DNA of 64,000 bases from Paenibacillus_AA sp045062745 (GCF_045062745.1 NZ_JBJGED010000007.1:186001-250000), one strand, 5' to 3'; numbered from the stretch's first letter, positions 1-9,832 are shown. Numbers and translations: made by a program. Notes: a model not told the origin generated them from the sequence alone.

Positions 1-4
1 CCAT

Positions 5-3000
5 GTGTGGGAGGAAATGAAATTGAGACCATTCTCGATCCGAAGTAGCATTGCCTCGATGCTGTCGCTCACCGTGCTCGCTTCGATGTTCGTCATCCCA
101 ATCGGTGCGGGAGCGGCTACGGTCGATATCCCGTTGACCAATCCGGGGTTCGAAGAACCTTTAGCGAACGGTAAAGTTCCCGGTTGGAGCAGCATTTTCG
201 CCGTCAAGGAAGGAAGTTATACGTATGCCGTGACGAATGCCAAAAGCGCGAGCGGCCAGTACAGCTTGAAGATTACGGATACCACGACTGCCAACTCTGT
301 CGCCCTGCAGACCGACAAGCTGCCGGTAACCCCCGGTACGGCCTACACGGCCAGTGCCAAGGTGTTCATCGAGAGCGGGGGCATCGCCAGCTTGAACTTG
401 CGATATTTCAATTCCGCGAACGTCTCGGTCGGTGAAACCCCGATACATAACGATCCGAACAAGGGCTTCACTCGCGGGCAATGGAACCCTACTTCGACTA
501 CGATGACCACGCCTGCCGATGCGGCTTATGCCCGGATCATCGTGTACACGACCGCTTTCAGTACGTCGACGGCCTATTATGACGATATTCGTTTTACTTA
601 TTCCAAGCCGGATGTGATCCCGGGCGTGTGGAACCTCTCGGCGCCTGCTCAGGTCCAGGCGGGGCAAGAATTCAGCACGACCGTGAGACTGTCGGAAGTG
701 AAGGCGCTTTCGAGCGTTCAGGCGTCCGTCTATTATGATAATTCCAGGCTTGAGCTGGTCTCCGTCTCGCCGGCCGGCGCGTTCGCGGGCGATGCCGCCA
801 CTTTCGCTTCGAGCGAGGACGACGGTACGATCCGGCTCATCGCGGCGCAGAAGGACGGTAAGGAGCTGAGCGCCGATACGGATCTTGCGAAGATCAGCTT
901 CCGCGCGAAGGTGGAGAACGGCACGGCGTGGGTGCTGCTCGGGAAAGGGTCGACGCTGAACGAATCGTACGCGTTGAACCAAGACCAGGTGAAGCTCGTT
1001 ACGATCGGCACCGGCTCCTCGGAACCTGCCGTGCCGCTGGACCAGATCCAGTTCGGAACGCCTGAATACCGTACCGCACCGATCGCCGATGCGGTCGGGG
1101 TGTTCGACGGAGAAGCCGGCGTCGAAGACGGACACAACGTCATGTATACGACGGTGAAGGGCATTCCTCCGATGCTGCATGTCGTGGATTTGGACGACTA
1201 CCATCTGGTGCGAAGCGTTCCGCTCGAGGGCGGCGGAGAAGTGTGGAACCATGCCATCGCTCCTGATGGCACCGTCTATATCACATCCGCCGGCCAGCTG
1301 TGGGCTTATTCTCCGGTGACGAAGCAAGCCGAGAAAGTGTTCACGTTCCCAGGAGAAAGCACGTTCTGGTGTCTCGCCATCGACGAGCGGGGCAACGTCT
1401 ACGTAGGGACGGGGCCCGGAGGCAAGGTGCTGAAATATGATCCCGTTACGAAGCAGAGCCGCGACTACGGACGCCTGGTGACGGAGATCAACCAGGTATA
1501 CGTGAGATCGATCGACTATAGCAACGGATATATTTATGCCGGCACGTCCAACAGCAAAGTATACCGCGTGAACGTTGAGACCGGGGAAAAGGTGGAGCTC
1601 GCTTCCTCGCTTGGCGAGAAGGGCTATGTGTACGACCTGAACATCGTCGATGACAAATTCCTTGTCGTGCGCTACGACACTCCGCAAAGAAGATATATCT
1701 ATGACCTCGAGCAGGGTGCATGGCTCGACCTCGTGATCGAGAAAAGCTCTTCGGGCCTGCAGCTTCCGAAGAAGTCATTGAACGGCAAGATCTATATGCC
1801 GGTGGACAAAAAAATCGTCACCTTCGACGTAGCGACACATGCGATCGAAGACTCCGGGATGGTGTACGAGACCGCCTTCCGGGGGGCGAACTGGGTGCAG
1901 GTGGACGATCCGGAGCTGCCGGGAACGAGTCTCGTGACCATGAATTTTGCCGGCATCATTGTGTTTATGAATCCGCAGACGGGGCTCGTCAAGCGCTATC
2001 CGAACGTGCTGCCGCCGAATGCCACCGTCACCAACAAATTTACGAACGGGCCGGACGGCAAAATCTACGTGACCGGCATGCAGGCTTCCAAGGCGGCCGC
2101 CTATGATATTGCCGCGAATACAGCGACAACGTTCCCGATGGGGCAGGCTGGAGCGGTGACTCCGTTCGGCAATAAAATGTACTTCGGCGTTTATCCGGGC
2201 GGAGATGTATACGAATACGATCTCTCTTTGCCTGTCGGCGGAACGAATCCGAAGCGCCTCTTCATTATCGGCAATGAGCAGGACCGTCCCGGTGCAGCCG
2301 TCGTGGCGGGCAACAAAATCTACATCGGATCCGTTGCGACTTACGGCGCGGTTGGCGGGGCGATCACAGCTTTCGATCCGAACAGCACGGATGTCGCGTC
2401 CTCGTACCGAGTGTACCGCAATGTCGTGCAAGACCAGAGCGTGATCTCGCTCGCTTACCGTGACGGCAAGCTCTATGGCTCGACGAGCATTAACGGCGGG
2501 GTTGCTGCCGATCCGAAGGCCAAGGAAGCGAAGCTGTTCGTATGGGACACGGTCAAGGAAGAGAAGATTGCCGAGGCTTCGCTCGACATACCGGGGCTGA
2601 CGGAACCGCCGGCAATTGGCGGGCTGACATTCGGACCGGACGGTCTCTTGTGGGGAGGGGCCAATGGGTATGTGTTCGCACTTGATCCCAAGACTCTCAA
2701 AGTAATCAAGTCCTCCAACATCAATCCCGCCGATAACGGATTGGGCTTCCGTTGGGGCAACTTCGGGCTCAAGTGGTCGGAGGACGGAATTTTGTTCGCC
2801 ATGCTGGGGAAAAAGCTGTACGCCATTGAGCCGAGCAGCTTCGCGACGAAATATTTGGGCGATGGGGAGACCTTTACGCTTGGCCCTGACGGCCATCTGT
2901 ATTACGCTCCTTCCGAGAACCGCACGTTGATGTATCGGATTACGGTTCGTACTCCGGCGGAGATCGCGACGGGCCTGGAGCTATCGGGACTCACGCCGCT

Positions 3001-3739
3001 TGTAACGGGCGAATCCGGGCAAGCGTCGGTCGCCGTACAGTTCCTGGACGGTTCGAAGCGCACCCCGGCCACTGGAATCTCTTACTCCAGCAGCAATCCG
3101 CAGGTGGCTGCGGTTGACGCGACGGGCAAAGTGACAGCGGTCAGCCATGGGGAAGCGGTGATCACCGCCACCTATGAAGGGGTATCCGCCACATACACGC
3201 TTGTCGTCAGCCCGGCCTTAACGTCGGTCGCGATCACCGGGCTGAGCTCGGCGAAGGAAGGCGACAGCCAGCAAGCACTTGTATCGGCGGCTTACTCCGA
3301 TGGCAGCAGTACGGCTGTCTCCGCTGGGATTACCTTCAGCAGCAGTAACCCTGATGTGGCTGCAATCGATGCGTCAGGAATGATTATGGCAAAAGCCGTC
3401 GGCGAAACCGTCATTACGGCTACATATGGGGGCAAGTCCGCCGAGTATCGTCTCGCCGTGACCGCCTCTCTGACGGGCATCGCCATCACCAAGCTGAAAC
3501 CGATGAAGGAGGGCGAAACGCTGCCAGTCACGGTTACCGCTAAGTATTCAGACGGTACGAGTGCGGATGTGACCGCACGCGCATCATTCAAGAGCAGTAC
3601 GCCGGAAGCCGCGACGATCAGTCCTGCCGGCCTGCTGACCGCGGTTGCCAAAGGGCAAACCGACATTATCGCGGCGTACGCCGGCAAGGAAGCGAGCGAT
3701 AAGCTCGTTGTTACTAAGCTGAACGAGAAGAACGAGTAA
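5..3739 (+). CDS. Secreted cohesin-like / beta-propeller / Ig-repeat protein
   Basis: Exported 1244-residue protein, probably a cell-surface or secreted glycan-binding or scaffold protein; no catalytic motif is recognised. An N-terminal signal peptide ends near the GAGAA segment. It is followed by a carbohydrate-binding-like beta-sandwich (about residues 38-200), a domain with the look of a type I cohesin (about 205-340, Val/Gln-Ala-Gly-Gln start, YDNSRLELVSV strand), a long WD40/PQQ-like beta-propeller (about 345-985, many Lys-Ile-Tyr repeats), and three tandem Big_2-type Ig repeats (about 990-1240) ending in TATY/AAY strands. Start is uncertain: ATG at 5 has its ribosome site outside the window, while ATG at 17 has GGAGG only 2 bases away. 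A strong terminator follows. It is a paralogue of the protein at 57149-61345 (shared MYFGVYPG and SVxSLAY motifs). Confidence 0.85.
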   Translation: MWEEMKLRPFSIRSSIASMLSLTVLASMFVIPIGAGAATVDIPLTNPGFEEPLANGKVPGWSSIFAVKEGSYTYAVTNAKSASGQYSLKITDTTTANSVALQTDKLPVTPGTAYTASAKVFIESGGIASLNLRYFNSANVSVGETPIHNDPNKGFTRGQWNPTSTTMTTPADAAYARIIVYTTAFSTSTAYYDDIRFTYSKPDVIPGVWNLSAPAQVQAGQEFSTTVRLSEVKALSSVQASVYYDNSRLELVSVSPAGAFAGDAATFASSEDDGTIRLIAAQKDGKELSADTDLAKISFRAKVENGTAWVLLGKGSTLNESYALNQDQVKLVTIGTGSSEPAVPLDQIQFGTPEYRTAPIADAVGVFDGEAGVEDGHNVMYTTVKGIPPMLHVVDLDDYHLVRSVPLEGGGEVWNHAIAPDGTVYITSAGQLWAYSPVTKQAEKVFTFPGESTFWCLAIDERGNVYVGTGPGGKVLKYDPVTKQSRDYGRLVTEINQVYVRSIDYSNGYIYAGTSNSKVYRVNVETGEKVELASSLGEKGYVYDLNIVDDKFLVVRYDTPQRRYIYDLEQGAWLDLVIEKSSSGLQLPKKSLNGKIYMPVDKKIVTFDVATHAIEDSGMVYETAFRGANWVQVDDPELPGTSLVTMNFAGIIVFMNPQTGLVKRYPNVLPPNATVTNKFTNGPDGKIYVTGMQASKAAAYDIAANTATTFPMGQAGAVTPFGNKMYFGVYPGGDVYEYDLSLPVGGTNPKRLFIIGNEQDRPGAAVVAGNKIYIGSVATYGAVGGAITAFDPNSTDVASSYRVYRNVVQDQSVISLAYRDGKLYGSTSINGGVAADPKAKEAKLFVWDTVKEEKIAEASLDIPGLTEPPAIGGLTFGPDGLLWGGANGYVFALDPKTLKVIKSSNINPADNGLGFRWGNFGLKWSEDGILFAMLGKKLYAIEPSSFATKYLGDGETFTLGPDGHLYYAPSENRTLMYRITVRTPAEIATGLELSGLTPLVTGESGQASVAVQFLDGSKRTPATGISYSSSNPQVAAVDATGKVTAVSHGEAVITATYEGVSATYTLVVSPALTSVAITGLSSAKEGDSQQALVSAAYSDGSSTAVSAGITFSSSNPDVAAIDASGMIMAKAVGETVITATYGGKSAEYRLAVTASLTGIAITKLKPMKEGETLPVTVTAKYSDGTSADVTARASFKSSTPEAATISPAGLLTAVAKGQTDIIAAYAGKEASDKLVVTKLNEKNE

Positions 3740-3750
3740 AACTAAAGTAG

Positions 3751-3795
3751 GGACGGCTGGACGAGGAGGTTTCTCGCCCAGCCGTTTTATTTTTG
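3751..3795 (+). terminator. Rho-independent terminator
   Basis: The stem ACGGCTGG pairs with CCAGCCGT, with extra CGAG/CTCG pairing inside, followed by a T-rich tract. It lies 12 bases after the stop codon of the beta-propeller gene. Confidence 0.85.
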
Positions 3796-3948
3796 CGGGG
3801 AGGATTGGAATCTCGCACGGATAACTACAAATGTGCAGTTATTTCCGCCGCAATACGGGCTTTGGGCGCCTACCTACTGAATTCGATGGCCCGCAACGGC
3901 CCCTGAACGGCATTAGGGTGAAGCCGTACTCACTTTGCGCTTACGTCA

Positions 3949-4134
3949 GAGGGAAAACCTCCCTCTCATTGGGCCGATTTTTCGACTTCTGGCTGCATCA
4001 AGGGGAAAACCTCCCTCTCTTTCCGAGCGAATGCTCCGATTGGACGGATTTCGATTGAAAAAGGAGGAGAAATTCCTCATCATGGAGCCGATCTGGCTGC
4101 CTATCCATCGAAAAGGGGGAGAAATTCCCCCTCA
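3949..4134. repeat. Four tandem degenerate palindromic units
   Basis: This gene-free stretch (3740-4308) holds four small palindromes spaced 51-61 bases apart, at 3949-3965, 4000-4018, 4061-4080 and 4113-4134. Each has a G-run, an AAAA or GAAATT centre, and a matching C-run, for example GGGGGAGAAATTCCCCC. Linkers are related too (ATGGAGCCGAT / ATTGGGCCGAT, CTGGCTGC). The arms vary in sequence while staying self-complementary, so the hairpin rather than the sequence seems conserved. I see no convincing gene in this interval. Function is unknown; a dispersed palindromic repeat family is the simplest reading. Confidence 0.7.
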
Positions 4135-4246
4135 TGCCGAAAGCGGGCGTAGAACGTACGGAGAACGCAACGCTTAACAAGATTTTGAGGAAGCGGCCTG
4201 AACCCTCTGTCTGCCTCCCCGCGCGCCAAACTGAACGGGAAACCAA

Positions 4247-4294
4247 AAAACTCCAACCTGCCCGCAATGTGATGTTGAGGGAGGTTGGAGTTTT
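4247..4294 (-). terminator. Terminator of the heparinase-type gene
   Basis: The 13-base arms AAAACTCCAACCT and AGGTTGGAGTTTT are perfectly complementary. On the minus strand the hairpin is followed by a T tract. It sits 14 bases beyond the stop codon of the lyase gene. Confidence 0.8.
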
Positions 4295-4308
4295 GATGTT
4301 GCACGAGA

Positions 4309-7300
4309 TTACTTACTTCGTTTCAAGATGTAATCCACATCCTGCAGCAGCAGCCCGGCAAAGGCGGGATCGATGCTTTTTTCGTCTGTCGCCTCTTGCA
4401 CCATTCCCACGAACGGGTTCAAGTCGGTTTTCAGCTTTTTGGCATCATCCTGATTAGCAGCGGCTTGCTCGGCTTTCCGGATTAAGTTCTTCACAACACT
4501 TTCGTTGCGGATCCACCCTTTGGCGGCTCCAGCTTGCACGACGGCAGACAGGTGTGACGCATCCACGTCAACGCCGAGCACGAATTCGCGCACCGCCTCA
4601 TTGCCGGCCCGGTCGACCGCGACGACGCGGACGGTGTGCTCGCCCACGGAGAGCTCCAGCGGCGCAATCGTAAATTGCGTACCGCGCGGGGAGCCGTCCA
4701 AGGTGACGCTTAAGGACGATACGCCGGTGATCGCGTCATCCGCGTAGACGTTCAGCGTGACGGAATCGCTTTGCCACACGCGAGCAGGAACGTTCAGCAC
4801 GATTTGCGGCGCGGTCAGGTCGACCGTGACGGTGGCGGACGCCGTGAAGCCGCCTTCGTAGGTCACGGCGGTGACCGTCGTGCGTCCGTCGCCTACAGCC
4901 GTAACCGTGCCGTTGGCGTTAACGGTAGCGACGTTCGGGTCGGCGGTTGTCCACCGTACGCTGCGGTTCTCCGCCGTATCCGGCAGCACACGGGCGGTCA
5001 GCGTCGCTTCGCGTTCGCGGCCGCTCAGCACAAGCTCACTGCGGTCGAGTTCTACGCCGGAGACCGGAGGGGGGCCGTACACCATCACTTCGGTGATGCT
5101 GTTGTAGTTGTTGGCCGAATTGCCGCTGCCGACTAGGCGGACATACTTCGCTGGCGTCGCCTGCAGGAGGAGCGTTTCCGGCTGCACGGTCGTCCCCGAG
5201 CTCTCTCCGCTGAACAGCTTCGTCCATGTTTTCCCGTCAGTCGAAGCTTCCAGATCATAGTATGCACGCCGCGTATTGCCGTTGAAGATCGCGACGGATA
5301 CCGCGCTGACCGTTTTCACGCCGCCCAGATCATACTGAATCCACTGTTTCCCTGCAGCCGACCAGCGGGTGTCGAGATTACCGTCGATCGTCTTCTCCGG
5401 CGTGTTGCCTTGTGCAGCCTCCGGAACCGCACTGGCGGTGACGCCCGCGATCTCGTACTTCTGCAGGCCCGGCGGGTCGCCGATCATCGGCAGCCGTTTG
5501 AAGGCAATCGTATACGAGTTCATGAGGGACGGATTCGTCCGGTCTTTTACGATGACGCGCGCCATTCCCGGAATACCCGCGGCCTGCTCGATCGTGACCG
5601 TATGAGCCGATGTTGCCGCAACCACAGGCACGGCGGTTGCTTCGAACGGAACGGGCACTTCGTAGTACGTTCCCTTCGGGGTGAATCCCTGCACCGGTTG
5701 GCCGTCCACCGTCAAGCCGTCGAGCGTCGGACGGGTAGGCTGCGGCTGCAGCGCGCCGTCCGGAATCGACCAAGCGGCGAGCGGAGTGAAAGCAGGAGCC
5801 GCAGAAGGGATCTCATCCGTGTCGTAGAGCGGCACGAGCCACACGGCCAAGTTCGTTTCCTGCACGCCCGTCATATGCACGGCGAGCTTCCGAACGCCGA
5901 AGTTCTGAGACTGGTCGGCCGGATTCGGCGACGTCGGCAGCGGTTCGGCATCCATTACCGAGAAGGCTGCACCCTCGGGCGCTTCCAGCAGCTTCGCATA
6001 CAGCCGCTTGTCGCCCTGCTTCAGGATGGCGGCGCGGCCGTTCTCGATGATGTCGATGCTGGCCTTCGTATGCATGAACCAATATAGCTCGGAAGGGGTC
6101 TTCAGCTTCATTTCATCCTGCACGATCAACTGGGTGCGGTCGGCGGTCAGCATCATGCCTCGCTTCATGCTGACGGCATCCCTCTTGTACACGTCCGTCA
6201 TGTCGAGCACCGAGAAGGCGCCCCGCGGCTTCGATTCCTCACGGATGCGCAGCGCGGTTCCCCACGGATCCTGCTGGACGACCGGGTTCTCCGCCGGGTT
6301 GATGACGATCGTGTTATGGCCTTCCGTGGTCTTGCGATAATACGTCCAGCGCTGGTTCGTGTAATCCCAGTAGCCGGGCAAGCTATAGCTCTCATTGCCG
6401 GAATCCATCGCCCATCGCGTACCGAGGGCGTCGAAGACGAAGGTGCCGGCGTCGAGATCGAAATGGCTCTTCAAGGTTTCATTAACGCCCTTCATGGAAG
6501 CAAAGAGTGCGTTCGGGTCGTCCCAGGCGCTGCGCATCGAGCCCGATTCGATCGCGGAATAAAATTGATCGAGCTCCGTCGGCTTCACATCGAACATGCC
6601 GGGTTTATACAGGACGAGGTACAGCGGATGGAAGACCCCTTTCCGGCGGTACAAGTCGCCCAGATGCCAGGCGAATTCCGGCTTGCCGAAGAAGTCCGCG
6701 AACCACATCGATTCCGGTTGGGCCATCGAGATTCCGCCGTCGAAGAAATCGAAGTAACCGCCTTCTCCGAGCAAGTGAAGCGGGAACGCACCCGATTCCT
6801 CGAAGCCGTCGAGCGCGGACAAGCCGTAGTCCGTGCCGAGCACTCGGTTCATTGCCGCAATCATGTAGGACAAATATTGTCCGCCGTAATGCCAGTACGC
6901 CGGCCCTTCCGGCCAAGCGCCGTCCGGCGTGTAGTGGCGTAGCGCCAGCTGCAGCTTCTTGTACATGCCCGCGAGCGTTTGTTTGGCCGCCGCTTCGGCG
7001 GCCGGATTCTCATCCGCGATCGCAAGCGCCGCGAGGCCGAAGTTGCCGTTGTCCACGAGGTTGATGTTGTTGAACTCACCATTGTGTGTGAAGACGCCGC
7101 GGTACCAGTCGTTCGCCACATTCAGCACCTTCACGCGGATCGCATCGGCCACAAGCGTTCGCTGGGCTTCCGTCATCGCATCGTAAACCCAGTCATACGC
7201 GAGAGCAACCGGAGTCGCCAGCTCCGCCATCGCGAGGATGTTGTTGTACCGGTCCCCCCAGTCGGCATAACCCGCCAGCGCCTCCAGCTCTTGGATCGTG

Positions 7301-8961
7301 CGCTGGGCATACCGGGCGTCACCGCTCAGCTGATACATCAAGGCCGTATTCAGCAGTCTGTCGCGGATGGTGGAATTGTTCGTCCCGTTGGAAGCGTAGG
7401 GGAGAGGAACGGTAGCGAGCACCGGGTCGGCCAGCGCCTTCAGCTTGCCATACCATTCGCTCACATACGAATCGGTGCCGATCAGTGACCGGGTCCGGTC
7501 GAAATCCGCTTTCCCGGCCAGCAGGCGCGGATGTTCCCCGTACGTAGGCTGGCTCCGGAATTGCGACATGAAATCGTCCTGCGCCGGGACGACGAACACG
7601 CGCACGCTGCCCTCCGTGCGGCCGCCCTGCGGGTCCTGAGCCGCTACGCGAAAGCCGTCATAGCCGGTGAAGCCGTTTTGGGGCGTATAAATGTATGTAC
7701 CGTCCGCATTCACCTGCAGCGTGCCGTGTTCCGGATCGGCCACTTTGCTCCACACCAGCGTTTGGTTTTCTTTGTCGGTCCCTTGCTGCAGCTTGTCATT
7801 CAGCACCGTGTTTTTAGGGGTGGACGACCATTTCAAGTCCAATGCAGGGGCGTCGTTAACCGGCCGAACTTGAACCGTCGCTCTGGCGAATCCGGGTCCG
7901 CCCTGAGACGTTTTGGCCATATACGTGAATTCATCCGTTCCATTGAAGTCGGGATTCGGATAATACAAGAATCGGCCGTCGGGGAATACCGTCAGTTTGC
8001 CGTTCTTCGGCTCGACGATCTTCTCGAACGTCACGGCAGCGCCGGTGCTGTCGTGAGCCGACAGAAGGCCTGCCAGCTCCCCGTCTTCGAGGACGGTGCC
8101 GGCATACGGCTCTACCGTCAACGTCGCAGGTGCGCCTACGCTTACGACCGAGCTGTACGTATACCCGCCGTCCGCGGTTTTCACCGTAATGAAGGCATAC
8201 CCGTTCGCATGAGCGCTGACGGTGCCGGTATCGCTGACGGTGGCAACCGCTTCGTTAGACGACGTCCAAGTTACGTTGCGGTTCGTCGCGTTGTCCGGTT
8301 GAAACTGCGGTGTCAGCGTCCCTATCTCGCCAGGCTGTAAGCTGAGGGTGGCGGGGGTTATGCTGACGCTCTGCACTCCGTTCCATTCTTGAACGGCGAG
8401 ATCGTCGAACCACACCTTGCCGGTCCCGGTCTCCAGGAACGCCTCGACCTTTAGCCAGGCCGGACTCGTCGCGTTGTCGGGAATCGTGACCGTCCGCTCG
8501 AAGTAGAACCAATCCTTCGTGCCGGCCGCTTCGGCCATATTGACGAGCAGGTTGCCGCCGGACGTCCGGCCGACTTGAAACCGCACGAGGCCTTTGCCCG
8601 AGGTCATCTCCGTCTTCATCCAACCGCTCACCTTATAAGTTTTGCCGACGGCAACCGCATTCGTCTGTTGATAGACCGTCCCGCGGGCCGCCGGCGAGGC
8701 TTCCAGCCGCACCGATTTGGAGCCGCTGTGCGCTACGGAGGAGTCAACCGCGAAGAGGGGCGTACCCGTGAACACATACCGGGTCCAGGATAGAGCCGAG
8801 ACGTTGCCGACCCAACCGGCAGCGGTAGCGGTCTGCTCGAATCCGCCGTTCTGCAGTAAATTGGGGGCTGCCGCTTCATCCGCTCTGACCGATCCCCATC
8901 CGGAGGGAATGAATCCTGATGCCAATAAAACCACTAATAGTCCGCTAATCATTCGTTTCAT
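4309..8961 (-). CDS. Secreted multidomain heparinase II/III-type polysaccharide lyase
   Basis: Predicted extracellular 1550-residue lyase acting on uronic-acid polysaccharides; the exact substrate cannot be read from sequence. Order of domains: signal peptide (1-27), carbohydrate-binding beta-sandwich (30-190), Big_2 Ig domain (195-275), two cadherin-like/Big_9-type repeats with GRFLYYPNPDFNG and GTYIYTPQNGFTG (280-460), a heparinase II/III alpha-toroid plus beta-sandwich catalytic region (about 470-1080, with FFDFFDGG and HNTIVINP), F5/8 type C discoidin domain (about 1190-1330, TIDGNLDTRW), another Big_2 domain, an Ig-like domain with LSVGEHTVRVVA, and a C-terminal FIMAH-like helical domain (GWIRNESVV...LLLQDVDYIL). 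A TAGGAGGTA ribosome site precedes the ATG. A cre-like palindrome lies 52 bases upstream. The Ig plus FIMAH tail resembles that of the M60 protease at 41450-44659. Confidence 0.85.
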   Translation of the reverse strand: MKRMISGLLVVLLASGFIPSGWGSVRADEAAAPNLLQNGGFEQTATAAGWVGNVSALSWTRYVFTGTPLFAVDSSVAHSGSKSVRLEASPAARGTVYQQTNAVAVGKTYKVSGWMKTEMTSGKGLVRFQVGRTSGGNLLVNMAEAAGTKDWFYFERTVTIPDNATSPAWLKVEAFLETGTGKVWFDDLAVQEWNGVQSVSITPATLSLQPGEIGTLTPQFQPDNATNRNVTWTSSNEAVATVSDTGTVSAHANGYAFITVKTADGGYTYSSVVSVGAPATLTVEPYAGTVLEDGELAGLLSAHDSTGAAVTFEKIVEPKNGKLTVFPDGRFLYYPNPDFNGTDEFTYMAKTSQGGPGFARATVQVRPVNDAPALDLKWSSTPKNTVLNDKLQQGTDKENQTLVWSKVADPEHGTLQVNADGTYIYTPQNGFTGYDGFRVAAQDPQGGRTEGSVRVFVVPAQDDFMSQFRSQPTYGEHPRLLAGKADFDRTRSLIGTDSYVSEWYGKLKALADPVLATVPLPYASNGTNNSTIRDRLLNTALMYQLSGDARYAQRTIQELEALAGYADWGDRYNNILAMAELATPVALAYDWVYDAMTEAQRTLVADAIRVKVLNVANDWYRGVFTHNGEFNNINLVDNGNFGLAALAIADENPAAEAAAKQTLAGMYKKLQLALRHYTPDGAWPEGPAYWHYGGQYLSYMIAAMNRVLGTDYGLSALDGFEESGAFPLHLLGEGGYFDFFDGGISMAQPESMWFADFFGKPEFAWHLGDLYRRKGVFHPLYLVLYKPGMFDVKPTELDQFYSAIESGSMRSAWDDPNALFASMKGVNETLKSHFDLDAGTFVFDALGTRWAMDSGNESYSLPGYWDYTNQRWTYYRKTTEGHNTIVINPAENPVVQQDPWGTALRIREESKPRGAFSVLDMTDVYKRDAVSMKRGMMLTADRTQLIVQDEMKLKTPSELYWFMHTKASIDIIENGRAAILKQGDKRLYAKLLEAPEGAAFSVMDAEPLPTSPNPADQSQNFGVRKLAVHMTGVQETNLAVWLVPLYDTDEIPSAAPAFTPLAAWSIPDGALQPQPTRPTLDGLTVDGQPVQGFTPKGTYYEVPVPFEATAVPVVAATSAHTVTIEQAAGIPGMARVIVKDRTNPSLMNSYTIAFKRLPMIGDPPGLQKYEIAGVTASAVPEAAQGNTPEKTIDGNLDTRWSAAGKQWIQYDLGGVKTVSAVSVAIFNGNTRRAYYDLEASTDGKTWTKLFSGESSGTTVQPETLLLQATPAKYVRLVGSGNSANNYNSITEVMVYGPPPVSGVELDRSELVLSGREREATLTARVLPDTAENRSVRWTTADPNVATVNANGTVTAVGDGRTTVTAVTYEGGFTASATVTVDLTAPQIVLNVPARVWQSDSVTLNVYADDAITGVSSLSVTLDGSPRGTQFTIAPLELSVGEHTVRVVAVDRAGNEAVREFVLGVDVDASHLSAVVQAGAAKGWIRNESVVKNLIRKAEQAAANQDDAKKLKTDLNPFVGMVQEATDEKSIDPAFAGLLLQDVDYILKRSK

Positions 8962-9012
8962 GAACGTACGTACCTCCTATTCCGACTCAACTTTGCCTAG
9001 CTCCGTTCCGTA

Positions 9013-9028
9013 TTGTAAGCCCTTACAA
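9013..9028 (-). promoter_or_regulatory. cre-like / LacI-family operator
   Basis: The 16-base inverted repeat TTGTAAGCCCTTACAA fits the catabolite-responsive element consensus TGWNANCGNTNWCA except for the central CG, here CC. It lies 52 bases upstream of the lyase start codon, a position suited to repression. A related site stands before the other heparinase gene at 18783-18798. CcpA or another LacI-family regulator is the likely ligand (inference). Confidence 0.5.
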
Positions 9029-9201
9029 TTTTTGGTCTATAATAACCCTCCTTCATCTGAAATAGATCTTACATAATTACCATAAAGGCAATTCCGCTCC
9101 AAAGATACAGTTTGTTCGAATGCCGAGTTATCCGGGGTTAAGTTTCCGGGCTATCCAATTTTAAACAAGATTATCCGCAAATAAGATTGGACGGGTTCAC
9201 T

Positions 9202-9240
9202 CAACAAGCCGCATTTGTCCAACCGCCGCTCCGATTTGGC
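9202..9240 (+). repeat. Direct repeat, left copy (signalling island boundary)
   Basis: This 39-base segment begins CAACAA-GCCGCATTTGTCC and matches 18631-18670 with about three differences, in the same orientation. The matching core runs through GTCCAACCGCCGCTCCGATT. The two copies bracket the whole lower-GC signalling cluster and nothing else. It could be the scar of an insertion, a shared regulatory element, or a dispersed intergenic repeat. Confidence 0.75.
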
Positions 9241-9524
9241 CTGGACCGTGCCTTGAACGTACGGCCCTTATTTTGTTTTGAAACGAAGTGCTTGAGCGTG
9301 GCAAGGGAAAATTAAAAATAGTATATAAGTCCTCTATTTTTCATTGAATATAGGTCTAAAGTTGCGGTTATTTCTTTACATTGGAAAAGATGTATAGTTT
9401 AATAGTAATAGTTCGACAATTCTCGCGAGACTTAAGTCTCCTAATAAATGTAAAATAACGATTCAACCAGAAGCGTTTATTACGTATTCCTGCATGATTT
9501 GCATTTACTTACTAGGAGGTACTT

Positions 9525-9728
9525 ATGTCGGAAATAGGATTCGTTTTAAAAGAAGATCAAGATTTTGAACGGGCCATTCAAAAAGGATACATAGTAGAAG
9601 CACTGGAAGGTAATCAGAAAAAATACGGGCCTGGAAAAATTACATCTTATGGTTTTTTGTATGTTGCAATTGAGGACAAATATTTGGTTAGGTCTGCAAA
9701 CCAATTTGTGGTTGTAGGGTTCACGTAA
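9525..9728 (+). CDS. Small hypothetical protein (67 aa)
   Basis: Not recognised. It is a short, acidic-basic mixed, probably cytosolic protein without signal peptide or membrane segment. It reads as a compact beta-rich domain (GKITSYGFLYVAIEDKYLV, then a hydrophobic FVVVGF end). An excellent AGGAGGT ribosome site lies at 9514-9520, four bases before the ATG, which is the main reason to accept it as real. It is the first gene of the signalling island and is separated from the next by 352 bases, so it is probably transcribed on its own. Confidence 0.6.
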   Translation: MSEIGFVLKEDQDFERAIQKGYIVEALEGNQKKYGPGKITSYGFLYVAIEDKYLVRSANQFVVVGFT

Positions 9729-9757
9729 ACCTTGTAAATGATAGATTACTGATTTCC

Positions 9758-9832
9758 ACCATAACGGGTATCGTTCTCTCTGAAACCTGATCAGGTCCAC
9801 TTCAAGTGAGTGCATCTCGATCCCGTTATGGT
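9758..9832. other. Long-range inverted repeat in a gene-free stretch
   Basis: In the interval 9729-10080, ACCATAACGGGTATCG pairs with CGATCCCGTTATGGT, a stem of about 15 pairs with one bulged base. It encloses about 44 bases that include a CCTGATCAGG palindrome. There is no T tract, so it is not a standard terminator. It could be a structured leader or a small element end. The rest of the interval is AT-rich and shows no gene. Confidence 0.45.

Larger units (their letters stand above)
8962..9524. other. Intergenic region between lyase and signalling island
   Basis: No gene is seen. The left part holds the minus-strand promoter region of the lyase gene with a cre-like palindrome. The middle holds the first copy of a 39-40 bp direct repeat that recurs at 18631. 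From about 9310 the sequence becomes AT-rich and leads to the strong ribosome site of the small gene at 9525. Base composition changes sharply across the direct repeat. Confidence 0.6.

Noticed and set aside
161..1687. A 508-codon open frame on the minus strand, with similar long antisense frames at 1775-2896 and 19099-20301
   Set aside because: They lie opposite well-supported GC-rich genes, have Arg/His-rich translations without domains, and have no ribosome site. They are shadows of third-position GC bias.
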